Origin: CAVRGQ01 sp963720785 | GTDB taxonomy: Bacteria > Actinomycetota > Acidimicrobiia > IMCC26256 > DASPTH01 | NCBI GenBank assembly: GCA_963720785.1 | Contig: CAVRGQ010000005.1 | Coordinates: 310,001-374,000 of the forward strand | DNA: 64,000 nt | Direction of reading: 5' to 3' | Part shown: positions 26,789 through 35,462 of the stretch, piece after piece | Position numbering within the stretch: the stretch's first letter is position 1 | Layout: each line of letters opens with the position of its first letter | Made by a program: the position numbers and the translations under genes | Notes under the pieces: generated by a model | What the model saw: only the letters and a program-made list of their open reading frames with translations | Database searches by the model: none | Told to the model about the DNA's origin: nothing

Positions 26789-27693
26789 ATGAACGGATCT
26801 GTGCACTGGCCCGTCCCCTCCCTCTCTGGTTGCTGCGCGTCGCGTGGGTCACACTGCCGCTGACCGCCGGCCCCGCGGCGTCGGCCGCCGTGCGCGACTG
26901 GTCCGACGCGACACGTGTTGTGGCCGAGGTGCTCCTGTGGCTCGCGTGGGGCGTCGGGCTCCTCGCCACGCTCGCGCCGCGTCCCGACACGCTCGCCGCG
27001 CTGCGCGTGATCGCGCCCGCCTTCGTCGTCGCCGCCGTGCTCGCCGCGATCGGCGGAGCGCCCTCGACCGTGGCCGCCGCCGTCGGTGTCGTTGCGACCC
27101 TCGTGTGCGCGGTGCTCAGCTCAGCGCACGACATCGCGATCGCCGCGGCCAACGCCGCGTCGTACGGCGACGAGACGCGCTACCCGCTGCGCACCCCTCC
27201 CGCGCTGTTCCTCGGTCCGTTGCCGCTCGCCCGCCTGCTCGTGGCCGCGTCGTTCGTCGCCGGCCCGCTCCTGCTCGCCGACGGTGAGGCCGTCTGGGGC
27301 ATCGTCGCGGTGGTCGTGGCGGTGCCGATCGTGTATCTGCTCGCCCGTTCGCTGCTCGGACTCGCGGGCCGGTGGGCGGTGCTGGTGCCTGCGGGCTTCG
27401 TCGTCGTGGACCCGTTCACCCTCTCCGACCCCCATCTCTTCCTGCGCGAGCACCTGCGGTGGATGGCGCCGGTCACCGCGGGCGCGGCCCCCGAGGGCGC
27501 GGTCGACCTGCGCCTCGGCGCGACCGCGGGTTCGATCGCGGTGCGCTTCGACTCGACCGCCGACCTCATCCGCACCACGCCGGGCCGCCGCGGAGCGGAG
27601 ACGGTGCACGCCGACGAGATCTGCGTCGCCGTCGTACGGCACGCGGAGTTGCTGCGCCTCGCGGCGGAGCGTCACCTCCCCGTCCGCGTCTGA
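26789..27693 (+). CDS. multi-pass membrane protein, unknown (start region frameshifted or uncertain)
   Basis: About 300 residues with some six hydrophobic segments (e.g. LPLTAGPAASAAV, VLLWLAWGVGLLATLA, VIAPAFVVAAVLAAIG, LLLADGEAVWGIVAVVVAVPIVYLLARSL) and a C-terminal soluble part ending HLPVRV. The only good Shine-Dalgarno/start pair is GGAG plus ATG 26789, which is not in the main frame; one missing base between 26791 and 26830 would join them. TTG 26830 is the fallback start. I do not recognise the family. Confidence 0.6.
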
Positions 27694-27721
27694 AACCCTT
27701 CGCGCCGATGGGCACCGCCCG

Positions 27722-27772
27722 AGCGGGCGATGCCGCCTCTCCCGGGCATCGCCCTCAGCGGGCGATGCCGCC
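27722..27772. repeat. 16-bp direct repeat and hairpin at mnmA 3' end
   Basis: AGCGGGCGATGCCGCC lies at 27722-27737 and again at 27757-27772 inside the mnmA end. Between convergent genes, GGGCGATGCC (27725-27734) and GGCATCGCCC (27745-27754) form a perfect 10-bp stem with a 10-nt loop; there is no T-run. It may act as a bidirectional terminator. Confidence 0.85.
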
Positions 27773-28822
27773 GCCCACCAGTTCGTCGCCTGCGTAGAGC
27801 GCGACGACCTGACCCGGAGCAACGCGCGGGTGACGCTGTGCGAGCCGCACGACGTCGCCGACGAGCGCACCGGCGAGCGGACGACCGTGGGCGCTCACCT
27901 GCACCGAGAGCGGGCGGTCGCCGGGGTGACCGTGCACGAAGCGCAGGTCGCGCAGCGGCAGCTCGTCGCGCAGGAGGTCGTCCTTCGTGCCGATGGTGAC
28001 GGTCGCGGTGGGCGCATCCACGTCGACGACGTAGCGCCGCTCCCCCGTCGCGACCCCGAGGCCGCGGCGCTGACCGATCGTGAGCATCGCCACCCCGGCG
28101 TGCTCGCCGACTGCGGCGCCCGTCGTGTCGACGACCGGGCCCGGCCGCAACTCCGTGCGCGCCGCGAGGAACGACTCGCGCCCGCCACGCGTGATGAAGC
28201 ACACGTCCATGCTCTCGGCCTTCGTCGCCGTGCGCAGCCCGAGCCGCGCGGCGTGGTCGCGCACCTGCGCCTTCGTGAGGTCGCCGACCGGCAGCATCGT
28301 GCGCGCGAGCTCATGCGCGCCGAGCATGTAGAGCACGTACGACTGGTCCTTCGCCGCGTCGGCCCCGCGCAGGAGGCGACGGGTGCCGTCGGCACCGGTG
28401 ACAGCACGCGCGTGGTGACCGGTGGCGAGCGCGTCGAAGCCGAGCGCCTCGGCGCGCGCCAGCAGGCGGCCGAACTTGATCGAGCGGTTGCACTCCACGC
28501 ACGGATTCGGCGTGGTGCCCTGCTCGTAACCGCGCACGTAGGTCTCCACCACCTGGGCGTCGAAGTCGTCGGCGAAGTTGAACACGTAGTGCGGGATGCC
28601 GAGCTGCGCGGCGACGCGGCGGGCATCCTCGACGTCGGAGACGCTGCAGCATCCGGAGTCGGACTCGCCGCCCCAGAGCTTCAGCGTGACCCCGGTGACG
28701 TCGTGTCCCTGTTCGAGGAGCAGCGCGGCGGCCACCGACGAGTCGACACCACCGCTCATGGCCACCAGCACGCGGGAGGCCGGCACGTCGACCGGCACGT
28801 CGGAGCCCATGTCGGAGCCCAT
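27755..28822 (-). CDS. mnmA: tRNA-specific 2-thiouridylase
   Basis: 355 residues. Thiolates U34 of Lys, Glu and Gln tRNAs. PP-loop AMSGGVDSSVAAALL, catalytic cysteines in NPCVECNR and DVCFI, and GHHARA. The start region carries a duplicated GGAGCCCATGTC, giving MGSDMGSD and two alternative ATG starts (28822, 28810). It starts one base after the stop of the cysteine desulfurase that would supply its sulfur, a functional pair. Confidence 0.96.
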   Translation of the reverse strand: MGSDMGSDVPVDVPASRVLVAMSGGVDSSVAAALLLEQGHDVTGVTLKLWGGESDSGCCSVSDVEDARRVAAQLGIPHYVFNFADDFDAQVVETYVRGYEQGTTPNPCVECNRSIKFGRLLARAEALGFDALATGHHARAVTGADGTRRLLRGADAAKDQSYVLYMLGAHELARTMLPVGDLTKAQVRDHAARLGLRTATKAESMDVCFITRGGRESFLAARTELRPGPVVDTTGAAVGEHAGVAMLTIGQRRGLGVATGERRYVVDVDAPTATVTIGTKDDLLRDELPLRDLRFVHGHPGDRPLSVQVSAHGRPLAGALVGDVVRLAQRHPRVAPGQVVALYAGDELVGGGIAR

Positions 28823-28823
28823 G

Positions 28824-29998
28824 TCAGGCCGGGACGGCAGCGCCGCGCAGCCGCGCGACGGCGCGCGGGATCACGTCGAGCGCGCGGTCGACGTCGGCGT
28901 CGGTGGACGAGAAGCCGAGGCTCAGACGCACCGACGCGGCCGCCTCGGGCAGCGAGAGGCCCATCGCGGTGAGCACGTACGACGGCTCGGTCGCGCCCGA
29001 CGCGCACGAGGACCCCGCCGCCGCGCACAGGCCCTCGACGTCGAGGGCGACGAGCAGCGCCTCGGACTCCACGCCGTCGAAGCGGACGTGCGCGTTCCCC
29101 GCCACCTTCAGGGCCCGGTCGCCGTTCTCGACGGTGCCGGGCACATCGCGCAGCAGGCGCGTCGGCGAGGCGGTCGCGCAGCCGGCCGACGCGAACGACG
29201 TCGTCGTCACGCCGCGCGCACGTGACGCGCAGCGCAGCCGCGGTGGCCGCGGCGCCCGCCACGTTCGACGTGCCCGAACGCAGGCCGCGCTCTTGTCCGC
29301 CACCCTCCACGAGCGGTTCGAGGGTGACACCGTTGCGCACGACGAGGGCTCCGGATCCCTTGGGGCCCCCGAACTTGTGGGCCGAGATCGCGACGAGATC
29401 GAACGCGGCCGCGTGCGGCCGCGACGTCGAGCCAGGGCACCGCCTGCACCGCGTCCGTGTGCAAGACGGCGCGCGGTGCGCGCTCGCGCACGAGCGCGGC
29501 GATCTCGTCGAGCGGCTGGACCGTGCCGACCTCGTTGTTCACGAGCATGACCGACACGACGATGGTGCGCTCGTCGAGCGCGGCCGCCAGTCCGTCGAGC
29601 GACACGATGCCGTCGCGCCCGACGCCCACTTCGGCGACGCGGAAGCCCTCGGTTTCGAGCCGGTGCGCCGAGGCGAGCACCCCCTTGTGCTCGAAGGCGG
29701 TGGTGACGATGCCGTCGCCGTGACCCGCGGCGCGAGCGGCGCGCGCCGCGCCCTTCACCGCGAGGTTGTCGGCTTCGGTGCCACCCGCGGTGAACACCAA
29801 CTCGGCCGGGGCGGCGCCGAGGAGCGCAGCGATCTCCTCGCGGGCCTCTTCGAGCGCGGTCTTCGCCGCGCGCGCGATCGCGTGGCCACCCGACGGGTTG
29901 CCGTAGGTGCCCGCGAGGAACGGGGTCATCGCCGCCACGGCCTCCTCGCGCATCGGCGTGGTGGCGGCGTGGTCGAGGTAGGTGACCGCACGCTGCAT
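28824..29998 (-). CDS. cysteine desulfurase, IscS/NifS type (two frameshifts)
   Basis: PLP enzyme releasing sulfur from cysteine, about 390 residues. Visible: YLDHAATTPM, NPSGGHAIARAA, FTAGGTEADNLA, HTDAVQ, PLP-lysine segment SAHKFGGPKG, and the active-site loop GSSCASGATEPSYVL with the catalytic Cys. Two one-base insertions: near 29419 (GGC-C-GCGTTC, between AAARG and AFDLVAISAHKF) and near 29168 (GCCGAC-G-CGCC, between RLAD and RLLRDVPG). Operon partner mnmA points to tRNA thiolation and possibly Fe-S assembly. ATG 29998 is six bases from a TACACT hexamer. Confidence 0.92.
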
Positions 29999-30004
29999 CG
30001 GTCA

Positions 30005-30010
30005 AGTGTA
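30005..30010 (-). promoter_or_regulatory. -10 hexamer of cysteine desulfurase gene
   Basis: TACACT on the minus strand, six bases before ATG 29998; leaderless geometry. Confidence 0.55.
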
Positions 30011-30057
30011 CGGGCGCCCCGTCGCCGTCCGGCCGGCAGATTCGGCCGGGGCGGTCG

Positions 30058-31740
30058 TCAGGACGGCTTCGCCGCCGGCGCGGGCAGCTCCGCGCCCACC
30101 AGGCGGCCGGCGACGGCGTTGCGCCCGCCGGACTTGGCCCGGTAGAGCGCGAGATCGGCCGCGCGCAGCAGCTCGTCGAGCGACGCACCCTTCGGCGCCG
30201 CACCGACGCCGATGCTCAGGGTCACGTGGACCGGCCCCGCGGGCGTGTCCACCGGCGTTGCCGACACGTGTTCACGCAATCGCGCTGCGACACGCGCGAC
30301 CTCGTCGGGCTGTGCGCCCACGAAGACCGCGACCAGCTCGTCTCCGCCGTAGCGCGCGAGGAGATCGGTGGGGCGCACGACATCGGTGCACCGCCGCGCG
30401 ACCTCACGGATCACGCGATCGCCGACGGCGTGGCCGTAGCCGTCGTTGATGTCCTTGAAGTGGTCGACGTCGACCATCACGGCGGCCGACGGTGCGTGCG
30501 GGGTGCGATCGAGCATCTGCTGCGCGACCTCGAAGAAGTGACGACGGTTCGCGAGCTGGGTGAGGGGGTCGGTGTTCGCGAGACGGTCGAGCTCGCCCGC
30601 CAGGCGGTCGTTGTCGTGCAGCACCGTGAGCTGGCGCACGACGACGAGGACGGTGAGGGCGAGCGCCGAGAGCACGAGTATCGCGAGCGGGCCCGCCGCC
30701 GCCGTTGATGTCACGTAGAGCACCAGTCCGAGGCCCAGCACCATCGCGAGGTACGGGATCTTGCTGACGCTCGTGTAGCTGTGCTCACGCCCGGTGAACG
30801 ACACGTTCGGCGGCTCGAGGCCGAGCTGGGCGAGGGCGGCCAGCGCGAGGAGCAGCAGTGCGACGACCCACAGACCGTCGGGGAGCGCGCCGGCCGCGTA
30901 CGACTCGGCGAGATCGAGCCGTGCGTACGAGACGTCGGCCAGCAGCAGGACGCCGGCCCCGAGCACGAGGAACCAGAGGACCGTCCGGTTGTCGGTGCCC
31001 GAACGCCGCCGCAGGAGCACGCGTGCGATGCCGAGCACGAGGATCATGTCGGCGAGCGGGTAGGCGAGCGCGAGCACCGTCGACAGGTCGATCCGGTTGG
31101 TGCCGTGGATCGTGGGCAGCGCGACGAGGTACCAGAGGAACATGAAGGTGACGACGGAGACGGTCGCGAGGTCGAGTCCGAGAGCCACGCGCTCCGCGCC
31201 GGCCTCGCGCCGCGCGGGCAGTTTCAGGAGCCCGACGAACACCATCACGTAGAAGCCGAGGTAGAAGGCGTCGGCCGGCGAGGGGAAGGGGCTGATGCCC
31301 TGCACCACCTCGAGGAAGAACCACATCGACTCCGCGAGCAACCAGCTCACACAACCGAACGCGATCCAGCGCCAGGCGGACCGACGTCGCCGAGCGGCGC
31401 GGCGATCGTGCGCGGCCCACCACGCGAGCCCGGCGGCGGCGGCAGCCATGGGGATGGGCGCGAGGTCGGACACGAACTCCGTCTGGTGCGGCGCACCCTC
31501 GCCGTGCAGCGCGATCCACACCATGTAGACCAGCGCGAGGACGCTGAGGGTGGCGCCGATGCCCCACAGGAGGGCCTTCGGCGCGGGGGCCGTCGCGGCC
31601 GACGAGGCGGGCACCTCGTCCGGGTCGGCGGTGGGGACGGGGACGGCCACGCCCACGGGGAACTGCTCGTCGGCGGGAACGTCGGCGGGTGCGCCACCAC
31701 TACGCGACGAGTGTCGGAATGTTCCGGGACGTCCCCGCAT
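30058..31740 (-). CDS. membrane GGDEF diguanylate cyclase
   Basis: 560 residues from ATG 31740 with Shine-Dalgarno GGAGG ~8 nt upstream. After a ~45-residue disordered start come about ten hydrophobic segments (residues ~50-350), a membrane sensor region of unknown ligand. The C-terminal GGDEF domain has DPLTQLANRRHFF, DVDHFKDINDGYGHAVGD and RYGGDEL, i.e. GGDEL, an accepted active variant. RPTD five residues upstream is an RxxD inhibitory site, so product inhibition is expected. It would make cyclic di-GMP; the PAS-GGDEF-EAL protein 3.7 kb away could degrade it. Confidence 0.92.
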   Translation of the reverse strand: MRGRPGTFRHSSRSGGAPADVPADEQFPVGVAVPVPTADPDEVPASSAATAPAPKALLWGIGATLSVLALVYMVWIALHGEGAPHQTEFVSDLAPIPMAAAAAGLAWWAAHDRRAARRRRSAWRWIAFGCVSWLLAESMWFFLEVVQGISPFPSPADAFYLGFYVMVFVGLLKLPARREAGAERVALGLDLATVSVVTFMFLWYLVALPTIHGTNRIDLSTVLALAYPLADMILVLGIARVLLRRRSGTDNRTVLWFLVLGAGVLLLADVSYARLDLAESYAAGALPDGLWVVALLLLALAALAQLGLEPPNVSFTGREHSYTSVSKIPYLAMVLGLGLVLYVTSTAAAGPLAILVLSALALTVLVVVRQLTVLHDNDRLAGELDRLANTDPLTQLANRRHFFEVAQQMLDRTPHAPSAAVMVDVDHFKDINDGYGHAVGDRVIREVARRCTDVVRPTDLLARYGGDELVAVFVGAQPDEVARVAARLREHVSATPVDTPAGPVHVTLSIGVGAAPKGASLDELLRAADLALYRAKSGGRNAVAGRLVGAELPAPAAKPS

Positions 31741-31867
31741 GGTTCGCACCTCCCCAGCTGCCCGTTCTTCCGCCTCCGAGATCGTGAATCGGCCGGATTT
31801 GCCCGAATCTGTAGAGCCGTCTGGCCGATCGGAAATAAACGTCACACCCCCCGGGGATGATCTTGAT

Positions 31868-32167
31868 GTGACCACGCAACTGCGCCTCCTCGACCCCCCC
31901 GAGACCACCCCCGCCCCCCGCCGGGCCCGGGCGACGGCACGCGTCACCACGCAGGCTTCCGGGCGCGCCGGGCGCGCGGGAAGCGCCCGCAGCACGGGCA
32001 GCGCCCGTCGTGCCGCCCGCTGGCCCGGCGAGCTCCACCTCGACGCCCGCACCCGCAAGGTCGGCCGCTCCGGCGTGGCGGCCGCCCGCGAGGCGCTCGA
32101 GCGCGTCGCCGCCGAGCAGGAGCGGGCCCGGGCCGAGCGCGACGGCCGGTCGCAGCGGGCCAGCTGA
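31868..32167 (+). CDS. small basic protein, unknown
   Basis: 99 residues from GTG 31868, GGGGA ~12 nt upstream. An Arg/Ala/Thr-rich N-terminus (ARATARVTTQASGRAGRAGS) and a conserved-looking C-terminus WPGELHLDARTRKVGRSGVAAAREALERV followed by a charged helix. No known domain. The unequal codon quality of the two halves leaves the exact start uncertain; the C-terminal segment is the convincing part. Placed just before the mutase gene, with ~60 nt between. Confidence 0.55.
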   Translation: MTTQLRLLDPPETTPAPRRARATARVTTQASGRAGRAGSARSTGSARRAARWPGELHLDARTRKVGRSGVAAAREALERVAAEQERARAERDGRSQRAS

Positions 32168-32215
32168 CCGCTCAACTTCGCCCGCCTCAACTTCGCCAGG
32201 GCGCGCCCACCGCCG

Positions 32216-32221
32216 TACCCT
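32216..32221 (+). promoter_or_regulatory. -10 hexamer of mutase gene
   Basis: TACCCT, seven bases before ATG 32229; no Shine-Dalgarno. Confidence 0.6.
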
Positions 32222-32228
32222 TTGCCGC

Positions 32229-34363
32229 ATGGGTGACCAGCAGCGTCCGACACCGTCCGAATGGCAGGAGCTCGCCACCAAGGAGCTCAAGGGCGACCCG
32301 TCGTCCCTCACCTGGGTGACCCCGGAGGGCATCCCGGTCAAGCCGCTCTACACCGCGGACGATCTCGAGGGCCTCGAGGCGGTCGACACGCTCCCCGGGT
32401 TCGACCCGTTCCTCCGCGGCGTGCGGGCCACGATGTACGCCAACCGCCCGTGGACGATCCGCCAGTACGCCGGGTTCTCCACCGCCGAGGAGTCGAACGC
32501 CTTCTACCGGGCCAACCTGGCCGCCGGCCAGATGGGCCTCTCGGTCGCCTTCGACCTCGCCACCCACCGCGGCTACGACAGCGACCACCCCCGCGTGGTC
32601 GGCGACGTCGGCAAGGCGGGCGTGGCCATCGACTCCGTCGAGGACATGAAGGTGCTGTTCGACGGCATCCCCCTCGACAAGATGACCGTCTCCATGACCA
32701 TGAACGGCGCGGTGCTGCCGATCCTCGCGGGCTACGTGGTCGCCGCCGAGGAGCAGGGCGTCGACGAGTCGCTGCTGGCCGGGACCATCCAGAACGACAT
32801 CCTCAAGGAGTTCATGGTCCGCAACACCTACATCTACCCGCCCGAGCCGAGCATGCGGATCGTCTCCGACATCATCGAGTACACGGCCGAGCGGATGCCG
32901 AAGTTCAACTCGATCTCCATCTCCGGCTACCACATGCAGGAGGCGGGCGCGACCGCAGTGCAGGAGCTCGCGTTCACGATCGCCGACGGCCTCGAGTACG
33001 TGCGCTACGCGTTCGGCCCGCGGTCTCGACATCGATGCCTTCGCGGGGCGGCTCTCCTTCTTCTTCGCCATCGGCATGAACTTCTTCATGGAGGTCGCCA
33101 AGCTGCGCGCCGCTCGTCTGCTGTGGTCGCGCGTGATCTCGCAGTTCGAGCCGAAGAAGCCCGGCTCGCTGATGCTGCGCACGCACTGCCAGACGTCGGG
33201 TGTCTCGCTCACCGAGCAGGACCCGTACAACAACGTCGTGCGCACCACGATCGAGGCGCTGGCCGCGGTGCTCGGCGGCACGCAGAGCCTGCACACCAAC
33301 TCGTTCGACGAAGCGATCGCGCTGCCCACCGACTTCTCCGCGCGCATCGCCCGCAACACGCAGCTGATCATCGCCGAGGAGTCGGGCGTGACCCACGTGG
33401 TCGACCCGCTCGGCGGCAGCTACTACGTCGAAGCGCTCACCGACAGCCTGGCCAACGAGGCGTGGAAGCTCATCGAAGAGGTCGAGGCGCTCGGCGGCAT
33501 GACCAAGGCGGTCGAGTCGGGCATGCCGAAGCTGCGCATCGAGGAGGCCGCGGCGCGCCGGCAGGCCGCCGTCGACCGCGGCGACGAGGTGATCGTCGGG
33601 GTGAACAAGTACCGCCTGGCCGAGGAAGGCCAGGTCGAGGTGCGCGACGTCGACAACGCCTCGGTGCGCGAGTCGCAGCTCGCCCGCCTCGCCGCACTCA
33701 AGGCCAACCGCGACGAAGCCCGCTGCCAGGCTGCCCTGCAGGCGCTCGAGCGAGGGCGCCCGCGGCAACGGCAACCTGCTCGCCCTCTCGATCGAGGCCA
33801 CCCGGGCCCGCGCCACCATCGGCGAGATCAGCGACGCCATGGAGCGGGTGTTCACCCGCCACCGCGCCACGATCCGTAGCATCGCGGGCGTGTACGGCGC
33901 GGCCTACGAAGGCGACGAGGACTTCGCACAGGTGCAGGCCGAGGTCGAGGAGTTCGCCGCCGAGGCCGGCCGCCGGCCGCGCATCCTCGTGGCGAAGATG
34001 GGCCAGGACGGCCACGACCGCGGCGCGAAGGTGATCGCCACCGCGTTCGCCGACCTCGGCTTCGACGTCGACGTCGGCCCGCTCTTCCAGACGCCGGAGG
34101 AGGCCGCACGCGACGCGATCGAGAACGACGTCCACGTCGTCGGCGTGTCGAGCCAGGCCGCCGGCCACAAGACCCTCGTGCCCGAGCTGATCGCCCAGCT
34201 GCGCAAGCAGGGGGGCGACGACATCCTCGTGGTCGTCGGTGGCGTGATCCCGGCGCAGGACTACGACTAGCTGCGCGACGCGGGGGTCGCCGCGATCTTC
34301 GGTCCCGGCACCAACATCCCCGCCGCGGCCCGCGAGATCGTCGGCCTGCTGCGGCGGGCCTGA
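32229..34363 (+). CDS. methylmalonyl-CoA mutase, single-chain (two frameshifts and an in-frame TAG)
   Basis: Adenosylcobalamin-dependent isomerisation of methylmalonyl-CoA and succinyl-CoA, about 710 residues reconstructed. Substrate-barrel motifs: YANRPWTIRQYAGFSTAEES, ISISGYHMQEAGA, FFFAIGMNFFMEVAKLR and RTHCQTSGVSLTEQDPYNN. B12 domain: AKMGQDGHDRGAKVIA (DxHxRG base-off His) and GVSSQAAGHKTL. Breaks: an extra C at ~33020 (TTCGGC-C-CGCGG), one extra base at ~33750 (CTCGAG-C-GAGGGC), and TAG at 34268-34270 where GAG/GCG would be expected (QDYD-x-LRDAGVAAIFGPGTN continues in frame). Followed by the chaperone MeaB. Ethylmalonyl-CoA mutase is a less likely alternative. Confidence 0.92.
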
Positions 34364-34401
34364 CGGCGCCGGCGCCGGCAGCGCGGTCGGAGGCCACCCT
34401 G

Positions 34402-35369
34402 GTGTCGGAGCTCGCGCGCCAACTCGTCGACGGCGACCGGCGCACGCTCGCGCGGGCGATCACGCTCGTCGAGTCGACGCGCGCCGACCACCGCTCCGAT
34501 GCCGAGGAGCTGCTCGCCGAGGTCCTGCCGCACAGCGGCCAGGCCGTGCGCGTCGGCATCTCGGGTTCGCCCGGCGCGGGCAAGTCCACGTTCATCGAGG
34601 CGTTCGGCATGCACGTCGTCGAGTTGGGTCACCGCGTCGCGGTGCTCGCGGTCGACCCGTCGAGCGCCCGCACCGGCGGCTCGATCCTCGGCGACAAGAC
34701 GCGCATGGAACAGCTGGTGCGCTCGCCCCGTGCCTTCGTGCGCCCGTCGCCCACGGCCGGCGCGCTCGGCGGCGTGGCGCGCCGCACCGCGAGGCGATGT
34801 TGCTCTGCGAGGCCGCGGGCTTCGACGTCGTGCTGGTCGAGACGGTGGGCGTGGGGCAGTCCGAAGTCGACGTCGCCGCTATGGTCGACCTCTTCATGGT
34901 GCTGGTGTCGCCCGGCGGCGGCGACGAGCTCCAGGGGATCAAACGCGGGATCATGGAACTGGCCGATCTCGTGGTGGTCAACAAAGCCGACGGCGATCTG
35001 CTCGCCACCGCCATGGGCACCGCGTCCGACTACTCGGCGGCCCTGCACCTGATCCGCCCGCGCACCCGTTCGTGGTCTCCCCGGGCACTCACCTGCTCCG
35101 CCCTCACCGGCACCGGAGTCGCTGAGGTGTGGCAGGCGGTCACGGAGTTCGGCGCGGCCCTCGCCGGCGAACTGCCGGCCCTCCGGGCCGAGCAGAACCG
35201 GGCGTGGATGTGGTCGGAGGTCACCGGATCGTTGCTGGAGGCCCTCCACGCCGACACCGACGTCGCCGGCCTGGCCGAGCGGCTCGAGCACGAAGTGGGC
35301 GCCGGGGTGCTCACCCCCGCGGCCGCGGCCCGGCTCGTGGTCGAGGCGTTCCTCCGCAACGCCCGCTGA
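34402..35369 (+). CDS. meaB: MeaB/ArgK-family GTPase, mutase chaperone (frameshifted)
   Basis: About 322 residues. G3E-type GTPase that gates adenosylcobalamin loading and protects methylmalonyl-CoA mutase. P-loop GISGSPGAGKSTFIEA, VLAVDPSSARTGGSILGDKTRM, VETVGVGQSEVDVA, and NKADG specificity motif. GTG start 34402 with GGAGG eight bases upstream. One C is missing near 34787 (ACCGCGAGG for ACCCGCGAGG), separating ARRT from REAMLLCEAAGF. Lies 38 bases after the mutase: a standard mutase-chaperone operon. Confidence 0.93.
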
Positions 35370-35425
35370 CCCGCCCACCGGGTCACCCGACGGCCCGCGT
35401 TCTCGTGGGCGAGTTGCCCGGATCG

Positions 35426-35453
35426 CTCAAGATCCAGGGGTCGAACAGTCGAA
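35426..35453 (+). promoter_or_regulatory. possible sigma-28-type promoter (weak)
   Basis: CTCA, 18-bp spacer, GTCGAA, just before the PAS-GGDEF-EAL gene. Resembles flagellar/WhiG-class promoters (GCCGA-type -10); spacing one longer than the two better matches in this window. Confidence 0.3.
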
Positions 35454-35462
35454 AGAGTCACC

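Noticed and set aside
29222..32253. long ORFs running upstream of the GGDEF gene or opposite the desulfurase
   Set aside because: They extend through a Shine-Dalgarno/ATG at 31740 or are antisense; composition is not protein-like.
34268..34270. pyrrolysine or other recoding at the mutase TAG
   Set aside because: The position is normally an ordinary residue in a non-catalytic tail and nothing else supports recoding; substitution or sequence error is simpler.
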